Source of the DNA: an uncultured Desulfohalobiaceae bacterium
Lineage (GTDB): Bacteria; Desulfobacterota; Desulfovibrionia; Desulfovibrionales; Desulfonatronovibrionaceae
Direction of reading: 5' to 3'
Length of the DNA: 10,490 bases
Assembly (NCBI GenBank): GCA_913055195.1
Contig: CAJXJU010000017.1
Location: 1 to 10,490 of the forward strand
Position numbers and translations under genes: made by a program. Positions 5,817-10,490 of this stretch are shown in pieces. Position 1 is the stretch's first letter; each line of letters begins with the position of its first letter. The notes under the pieces are model-generated. The model did not search any database, was not told the origin of the DNA, and was given only the letters and a program-made list of their open reading frames with translations.

Positions 5817-7096
5817 TTATCTATACCAAGCTCTTTTTTTACATCGTTTACTAAACTGCTATCTACTACATAATATTTTTTCTCCCCGGCAAGACATGCC
5901 CAGCACCTGTTAGCAGGGAGACCTGTATCTTCATAAAAAGAAATTTTTATCAGCTCATTGTCCTGTTTGTCTTTGACCGTCCAGGTAAGTTTTTTTACAG
6001 CAGTTGAGGGAAGAATGTGACCTGGTTCTTCCTCATATCTCAAATCAGCAAGGCGCCACAAATAAAGCCCCATACCAGTAACTTCACGATTACTGTCATT
6101 AATTTTCCACACACCATCTTTCTGGTATAACTGGATATTCTTGCCTGAGACATCCGCTCCAGCTATTTCCATCTTCCTGGCCCTGTCTGTATCAAAGTGG
6201 GCAATAGTGCGGTCCCTGAGCAAAAAAGCACTTTTATCTAGATTATCAACATCTGAGTGGTCAAGGACAAAATACCACTTCTCTGGCTCAACCCGGGCTA
6301 AATATTTTTCTCCCCTTTTGAAAATCCTCATGATCAAAGGAGTCTTGCTTCCCTGATAAAAGATATTCAATAAAAATTCAGGCTTTGCGTTGTCAGCTTG
6401 AAAAACAATCTCTTTTCCTCGCAGAGAACCGAGATCAAAAAATAAAGAAGTAGCTTCAGAAGAGGAAACTTTATACTCTGTAATTTTCTCTGGCGCGACA
6501 AATTTAAATAAACCATCCTTTTTGGTAATATCCCAGCGCGTGGAATTCTTTTCGAGCAAGCGAACTCTGGTTATTTGTTCGTCATCAAAAGGTAGTAGTT
6601 TCAGCTTATAATAGGCTTTGCTTTCTGCCCCTACTTTGTCTGTATAATCTACGTTCATCAAAAGAAGTTTCCCGGGATATGAGGAACATAAAGCATAGAC
6701 ACCATCCTGGGCAGGATTTTTGTCCCCTATTTGCACTGACCATTGTTTTTTGCTGGCAGAAATGACCAATTTTTTCGGTTTATCCAGTCCATACTCGCCC
6801 AATTTCTCCTTACTGACTACCCCTAAAACACGTCTGGGAGAATTAAGCTGCAAAAAATCAATCAGGGCATCAATTTTTTCTTGATCCGCATAGGGCTGAA
6901 TATGCTGTCCTTTTTCTTTAACGCGCCACTTACCCCTGTCTTTTGTAAGCTCGAATTGATCAAATTGAATCTGGACAATATTTAACTTTTTAAAATCCGG
7001 CCAATTAGTCTTTTGGTCGTCCTTTTTTTCCGGCCATAAAAAAATCCCGGCCCAGACAAAAACCAGTAATACGGTTAAAAAAAGCAGCCGTTTCAT
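5813..7096 (-). CDS. DUF4340 protein of a Gld-type ABC transporter set
   Basis: A 427-residue protein with one N-terminal membrane segment (residues 3-21, then charged KKDDQK), so it is probably anchored in the inner membrane with the rest in the periplasm. The repeated modules of W.(I/V)...G.Y.(V), spacing such as EYGLDKPKK (101-109) and QWSVQIGDKNP fit the DUF4340 family, typically encoded next to GldG-like proteins and ABC-2 transporters. Its biochemical role is not known. It is preceded by an AGAGGTGAGG site close to the ATG at 7096 and by the GTTCAAN repeat spacer after the GldG-like gene. Its stop codon overlaps the endonuclease start by 4 bases. There is no sign of truncation at the C-terminus, but the native end cannot be checked here. 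Confidence 0.85.
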   Translation of the reverse strand: MKRLLFLTVLLVFVWAGIFLWPEKKDDQKTNWPDFKKLNIVQIQFDQFELTKDRGKWRVKEKGQHIQPYADQEKIDALIDFLQLNSPRRVLGVVSKEKLGEYGLDKPKKLVISASKKQWSVQIGDKNPAQDGVYALCSSYPGKLLLMNVDYTDKVGAESKAYYKLKLLPFDDEQITRVRLLEKNSTRWDITKKDGLFKFVAPEKITEYKVSSSEATSLFFDLGSLRGKEIVFQADNAKPEFLLNIFYQGSKTPLIMRIFKRGEKYLARVEPEKWYFVLDHSDVDNLDKSAFLLRDRTIAHFDTDRARKMEIAGADVSGKNIQLYQKDGVWKINDSNREVTGMGLYLWRLADLRYEEEPGHILPSTAVKKLTWTVKDKQDNELIKISFYEDTGLPANRCWACLAGEKKYYVVDSSLVNDVKKELGIDK

Positions 7097-7113
7097 TCCT
7101 CACCTCTTTGCGG

Positions 7114-7153
7114 GTTCAATGTTCAAAGTTCAGCGTTCAAGATTAACGTTCAC
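7114..7153 (-). repeat. GTTCAAN heptad repeat
   Basis: Four consecutive heptads on the plus strand: GTTCAAT, GTTCAAA, GTTCAGC, GTTCAAG, then ATTAAC and a partial GTTCAC. Read on the minus strand it is a TTGAACN repeat that starts directly at the stop codon (TAG, 7153-7155) of the GldG-like gene and ends just before the DUF4340 ribosome binding site. It fills nearly the whole 56-base spacer. Confidence 0.85.
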
Positions 7154-8511
7154 TATTTCGCCCTTCTCCGCCTTATCCCCACATAAATAGCCATAAGAAC
7201 ACACATTAAAGGCACTACAGCAAGAGGAATCCAGGTAATAAGCTGCTGTTGCCATACATTTAAAAAGAGCAATGAATTGGCTAGCTTTGGCTTGGAAATG
7301 GCCAGAATGTTCTCCTTTTCCCTGAGCCAGTTCAAAGAATTGCGGGCCATATCCAGATTGCCTGACAATCCAATATATTGATTGGTCAAAAAATCATCAT
7401 CGCCAAATATTACCGCTCTGGACTTCAAAGTAGCGTTTGAGTCCTTCTCCTGACACTCGTTTTCATACGCTGCCGCAAGCCATAATGGCCCCTGAACATC
7501 TTCTTTAGGATCAAACCGTGCCTGGCCTTTTTTCAATTTATTTATGTCTGTTTCCAGCCAGGCAGTCCCGCTACTCTTGCCCAGGGGGTCTATAGTGGCC
7601 GTACTGTTTTTATCGACCTTTTCAAAAGCGCTACAGGTAGGAAACAAGGTCATTAAATTAAAGTCTTCTGTAATCTTATGATAAGGATATTCCTGAATTA
7701 AAGGTGTCAGATAATCACCAACGATCAATTTGCTGACAGGATCTAACACCAGTCCTTGATACCTTCTAAGACCTAAATTACTTTCCAGCCAGTCATCCAG
7801 ATTGGTCTTGCTTTCTGCATCAAAGGCCAGAAACAGTCTGCCCCCTGCCTTTAAATACTCACTCAAAAGATTTAACTCATGAGCTAAGAAATCTTTTTGA
7901 GGACCAATTATAACAACCACAGTTGCATCCTGCGGGACCTTTTTCTCTCTGGCCAGCAGGAGTTTCTCCAGCTCAACGCCCTGGTCTTTCAGGCTGCTTT
8001 TCAGTTGCGTGATACCCTTTTCTCCAAACTCAGAAAAAGCAACTTCACCATGTCCCTGAACAAAATAAAATTTAGCCTTTTCAGGATTACTTACCCGAAT
8101 AAGTGCGTTAGTTAATTTTTCCTCATCAGGAAATAGTATCTTCTCCTGCTTGTTCTCACTTAATAGAATCACCTCTCCTGTCTGGCGCACTTTGTATTCC
8201 CTGGCCCTGAAAGGGGAGCGGTCCGGGTCCACAAACTCAAAATCAAATTTATCGCTCTGTTTAACATACAATTTTAAAAGATCTTCCAGGTTTTTACGCC
8301 CGCCTTCTCCTGGACGATAAAAGCAAAGTGCTTTCACAGGCTGTCTTAATTGCTTGAGCACTTTAACAGTCTGTTTAGAAAGAGAGTAGCGCTTGTTTTT
8401 GGTCGTATCATATTGCAGGTCAGCCTTCTTAGCCAGAATATTCAGGCCTACCAACACTGCTAGCCCAATTATTATTGTTGCACATAACCTCGCAAACTTC
8501 TTCCAGGTCAT
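7153..8511 (-). CDS. GldG-like auxiliary protein of an ABC-2 transporter
   Basis: A 452-residue protein of the GldG / ABC-type uncharacterised transport family. One membrane segment lies at each end (about 9-27 and 425-445), leaving a large extracytoplasmic domain between. Recognisable pieces are the YSLSKQTVKVLKQL segment (42-55), VQGHGE (151-156), GGRLFLAFD (223-231), VIFGDDDFLTNQ (367-378) and ARNSLNWLREKE near the end. In Bacteroidota GldF/GldG/GldA support gliding; outside that group the same gene set occurs in non-gliding bacteria with no settled substrate. An AAGGAG site (8518-8523) lies 6 bases from the ATG and abuts the heptad repeat in the spacer. It follows the permease gene and precedes DUF4340, the standard order. 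Confidence 0.9.
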   Translation of the reverse strand: MTWKKFARLCATIIIGLAVLVGLNILAKKADLQYDTTKNKRYSLSKQTVKVLKQLRQPVKALCFYRPGEGGRKNLEDLLKLYVKQSDKFDFEFVDPDRSPFRAREYKVRQTGEVILLSENKQEKILFPDEEKLTNALIRVSNPEKAKFYFVQGHGEVAFSEFGEKGITQLKSSLKDQGVELEKLLLAREKKVPQDATVVVIIGPQKDFLAHELNLLSEYLKAGGRLFLAFDAESKTNLDDWLESNLGLRRYQGLVLDPVSKLIVGDYLTPLIQEYPYHKITEDFNLMTLFPTCSAFEKVDKNSTATIDPLGKSSGTAWLETDINKLKKGQARFDPKEDVQGPLWLAAAYENECQEKDSNATLKSRAVIFGDDDFLTNQYIGLSGNLDMARNSLNWLREKENILAISKPKLANSLLFLNVWQQQLITWIPLAVVPLMCVLMAIYVGIRRRRAK

Positions 8512-8536
8512 TTTTTACTCCTTCATCTTAAACTTT

Positions 8537-8571
8537 CATCCTTCATCCTTCCTACTTCATCCTTCATCCTT
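8537..8571 (-). repeat. AAGGATG heptad repeat, copy C
   Basis: On the minus strand, five exact heptads: AAGGATG, AAGGATG, AAGTAGG, AAGGATG, AAGGATG. The 23 bases at 8535-8557 are identical to copy A, 6.7 kb away. It fills most of the 66-base spacer between the permease stop and the ribosome binding site of the GldG-like gene. A plus-strand reading gives HPSSF-type peptides, which are artefacts. Confidence 0.9.
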
Positions 8572-8577
8572 TCTTCC

Positions 8578-9342
8578 TCACGCTCTCCATCTCTGGTTTT
8601 CCAGGCTGAGCATGGTCAGGCCCACAAAGGCCAGAATAAAAGTAAGATAATAAGTAAGATCAGGAACAGACAACACACCTTTGGTAAAGGAGTCAAAATG
8701 ACTGAGTAAAGACAAAGCCTCAACAACTGGTCTATAAAAATCAGGGACCAGTTCCTTTACCCAGGACAAAAGCCAGAGTAGAAGCAAAGCCCCAAAACTC
8801 AAGGTAGCTGAAACAATCTGGTTCTCAGTCAAGGAAGAGATAAATATCCCAATGCTGGCAAAACTTAAGCCCAGAAGCAAAAGTCCAGAATATCCTGTCA
8901 GAGTAGGCAAAAACTCAGGTTGAGCGTATAAAAAAAGAAAACCAGGTCCTATCCCGCTCAACATAAGGGCAAGAGCTAAAAAACCGCCCACAGCCAGGAG
9001 CTTGCCCAGCACAATTTGATATTCCTGAACCGGATAACTGAGCAAAAGCTCAAAAGTCCCCATGCGCTTTTCTTCACTAAAAGAGCGCATGGTCAAAAGA
9101 GGTATAAAAAATAACAAAATCACTCCTGCATTTTGCAGAAAAGGGCGGATCACCCATTCCTGGGGGGTAAAATTCTCCACACCGGGATTTTGCATCACCT
9201 GGAGGCTAAAAAGTTGAAATTGCCCTACGAGGGATACAAAAAAATAACCAGAAATAAACAAAAAACAGCCTAAAACAATATAGGCCAGAGGAGAACGAAA
9301 CAAAATCATCCAGTCTTTGCGAGCTAATGTTAAAGTTTGCAT
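8578..9342 (-). CDS. ABC-2 type permease, GldF-like
   Basis: A 254-residue integral membrane protein with about six membrane segments (roughly 18-39, 71-87, 112-139, 149-170, 175-195, 228-247). RSFSEEKRMGTFELLLSYPV (86-105) is the hallmark cytoplasmic loop of ABC-2 permeases that contacts the ATPase. The N-terminus LARKDWMILFRSPLAY and the C-terminal half FTKGVLSVPDLTYYL resemble GldF and NosY-like permeases. It should form the channel with the ATPase encoded just upstream, probably as a dimer. An AAGGAGA site ends 6 bases before the ATG at 9342. Substrate is unknown; the association with GldG-like and DUF4340 proteins is what separates it from drug-efflux ABC-2 systems. Confidence 0.92.
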   Translation of the reverse strand: MQTLTLARKDWMILFRSPLAYIVLGCFLFISGYFFVSLVGQFQLFSLQVMQNPGVENFTPQEWVIRPFLQNAGVILLFFIPLLTMRSFSEEKRMGTFELLLSYPVQEYQIVLGKLLAVGGFLALALMLSGIGPGFLFLYAQPEFLPTLTGYSGLLLLGLSFASIGIFISSLTENQIVSATLSFGALLLLWLLSWVKELVPDFYRPVVEALSLLSHFDSFTKGVLSVPDLTYYLTFILAFVGLTMLSLENQRWRA

Positions 9343-9383
9343 CAGGCTTCTCCTTGTTTATACACTTAACAGAAATTCTTTCC

Positions 9384-9419
9384 CTTCTTACGCTTCTTAC
9401 GCTTCTTTCACTTCTTCCT
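9384..9419 (-). repeat. CTTCTTACG nonamer repeat across the ABC ATPase stop
   Basis: Four 9-base units on the plus strand: CTTCTTACG, CTTCTTACG, CTTCTTTCA, CTTCTTCCT. The stop codon of the ABC ATPase gene (TAA, 9397-9399) lies inside the second unit, so the last residues (EEVKEA) are encoded by the repeat. Because the unit length is a multiple of three, copy-number change would not shift the frame. Confidence 0.8.
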
Positions 9420-10341
9420 TATACACTAAATTGACAAAGGCCTGCTCCAGACTCAAATCCATTGGCCGCAGTTCCAGAATCTTGCCGCCTAATCCATAAA
9501 CAAAATCAGACAAATCAGCCCGTATATCATATTCAGGCTCTGCCTGAACATGGATTAGAACCTCATTTTTCAAATCCTCTACGTCAAATTCCTGCACACC
9601 TTTAATGGTAGCAAGCTTTTCTTTGACTAAATCGTGATTAGTTGCAGGGAAAAAGGCACGCACAAGGTATCTTCCTGCCCCGGCCTTTTGAACTAGATGA
9701 GCAATGCTGTCATCTGCCAGAATACGACCCTTATTTATGATTATAACCCGATCACAAATCAACTCCACTTCCGGCAGGATATGGGTACTTAAAAGAACAG
9801 TTCTCTCCTTACCCAGCTGCCGAATCAACTCCCTGATCTCCCGAATCTGTCCTGGGTCCAGACCCACAGTTGGTTCATCCAGGATTAAAAGCTTTGGATC
9901 TCCCAGAATAGCCTGGGCAAGACCGACCCTTTGCCGATAACCTTTGGACAGATGGGCGATAAGCTTATTTTGAACAGCGGCTAAACCACATTTTTCCATT
10001 ACTTCCTGCACATCTTTATTAACATGATCGCAGCCTTTTATTCTTGCCACCCATTGCAAGTACTCAATGACTTTAAGTTCTGGATAAATAGGAGCGGTTT
10101 CAGGCAAATAACCAAGATTTTTGCGCAAAAGCATTGGTGTCTTCTGAATATTTTGACCATCAAAAAACACCTGTCCTGAAGAAGGGACAAGGTATCCGGT
10201 CAAAATACGCATTGTACTGGATTTTCCAGCTCCGTTAGGGCCTAAAAAGCCTAAAATCTCGCCCGGATTCAAATGAAAATTTAGATCATAAAGAACCTGG
10301 CTTTTACCATAAAATAGGTTTAAATCTTTAACCTGAAGCAT
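9397..10341 (-). CDS. ABC transporter ATP-binding protein, GldA-like
   Basis: A 314-residue nucleotide-binding subunit that powers the permease encoded next. Walker A is GPNGAGKS (34-41), the signature is LSKGYRQR (131-138), Walker B is LLILDEP (151-157), the D-loop GLDP follows and the switch histidine is His187 in LLSTHILPE. The Q-loop region reads LGYLPETAPIYPEL, with Glu81 where many ABC proteins have Gln; this is common in the GldA/NosF-like group. Residues 215-314 form a C-terminal extension typical of that group. A GGGGTGAT stretch precedes the ATG at 10341, a modest ribosome binding site. It appears to be the first gene of the minus-strand run. Its last residues come from a nonamer repeat. 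Confidence 0.94.
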   Translation of the reverse strand: MLQVKDLNLFYGKSQVLYDLNFHLNPGEILGFLGPNGAGKSSTMRILTGYLVPSSGQVFFDGQNIQKTPMLLRKNLGYLPETAPIYPELKVIEYLQWVARIKGCDHVNKDVQEVMEKCGLAAVQNKLIAHLSKGYRQRVGLAQAILGDPKLLILDEPTVGLDPGQIREIRELIRQLGKERTVLLSTHILPEVELICDRVIIINKGRILADDSIAHLVQKAGAGRYLVRAFFPATNHDLVKEKLATIKGVQEFDVEDLKNEVLIHVQAEPEYDIRADLSDFVYGLGGKILELRPMDLSLEQAFVNLVYKEEVKEA

Positions 10342-10360
10342 AGATCACCCCAACAATCAT

Positions 10361-10391
10361 TAAATAGTTGATTTCTCGTCTGAACCGACAA
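10361..10391 (-). promoter_or_regulatory. Weak candidate promoter for the ABC ATPase gene
   Basis: On the minus strand TTGTCG (10386-10391) and TATTTA (10361-10366) could be -35 and -10 elements, but the 19-base spacing and 4-of-6 matches are poor. It is listed because the minus-strand run must start somewhere near here and nothing better was seen. Confidence 0.22.
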
Positions 10392-10447
10392 AATCTTTGT
10401 GGCGGCAAAGACAAATCAGGGCTATCTCATCTAATTTTTTTAAATTT

Positions 10448-10474
10448 CTCGCGCAAAGACGCCAAGGCGCCAAG
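10448..10474 (-). repeat. CGCCAAGG-type octamer repeat at the right edge
   Basis: CTCG is followed by the 8-base units CGCAAAGA, CGCCAAGG and CGCCAAG(T). It resembles the CGCAAAG-type intergenic repeats I recall from many deltaproteobacterial and other genomes. It lies about 107 bases upstream of the ABC ATPase start, in a stretch (10342-10490) with no gene. Confidence 0.7.
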
Positions 10475-10490
10475 TTTTTTTCTTTCCTTG

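Noticed and set aside
8393..8650. Plus-strand open frame across heptad copy C
   Set aside because: It is antisense to two firm genes and its middle is only a translation of the repeat.
10448..10481. Plus-strand terminator formed by the GGCGCC motif followed by a T run
   Set aside because: The only stem (CGCC/GGCG) has a 2-base loop, and no plus-strand gene precedes it in the window.

Overview
The window looks like a stretch of a moderately AT-rich deltaproteobacterial chromosome (Desulfobacterota), most like the sulfate-reducing Desulfovibrionales. This rests on remembered family resemblance: the form of HisH (GICLGCQ around the nucleophile) and of HisF, the rpoZ-dnaJ pairing, and the kinds of short intergenic tandem repeat present. 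It is an inference, not a database result.

Left part, plus strand (179-1843): hisH and hisF overlap by 8 bases. They encode the two subunits of imidazole glycerol phosphate synthase (histidine and purine-precursor metabolism). An unrecognised 84-residue gene starts inside the hisF stop codon. These genes converge on a minus-strand block across a 144-base spacer built from an inverted heptad repeat.

Middle and right part, minus strand (10341 down to 1988), nine co-directional genes in transcription order: ABC ATPase, ABC-2 permease, GldG-like auxiliary protein and DUF4340 protein (one Gld-type transporter set); PD-(D/E)XK restriction endonuclease and beta-class DNA methyltransferase (a type II restriction-modification pair); then rpoZ (RNA polymerase omega), dnaJ (chaperone) and moaC (molybdenum cofactor synthesis). 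The endonuclease start overlaps the DUF4340 stop in an ATGA tetramer. The restriction-modification segment is clearly AT-richer than its flanks: 16 of 60 bases are G or C at 4681-4740, against 30 of 60 at 9841-9900. It looks like an acquired insert between host genes.

The most distinctive non-coding structure is in the spacers. Every host spacer longer than about 50 bases holds a short tandem or palindromic repeat: an AAGGATG heptad at three places, a GTTCAAN heptad, a CTTCTTACG nonamer, two perfect GGGC...GCCC hairpins plus a 16-base direct repeat, and a CGCCAAGG-type octamer at the right edge. Several begin exactly at, or supply, the stop codon of the gene before them. The 90-base spacer inside the restriction-modification pair has none.

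No tRNA, rRNA, CRISPR array, transposase or convincing intrinsic terminator was seen. The strongest candidates for new biology are the restriction-modification pair of unknown specificity wired by overlap into a transporter operon, and the stop-codon-associated repeats. Neither is shown here to be a new system.
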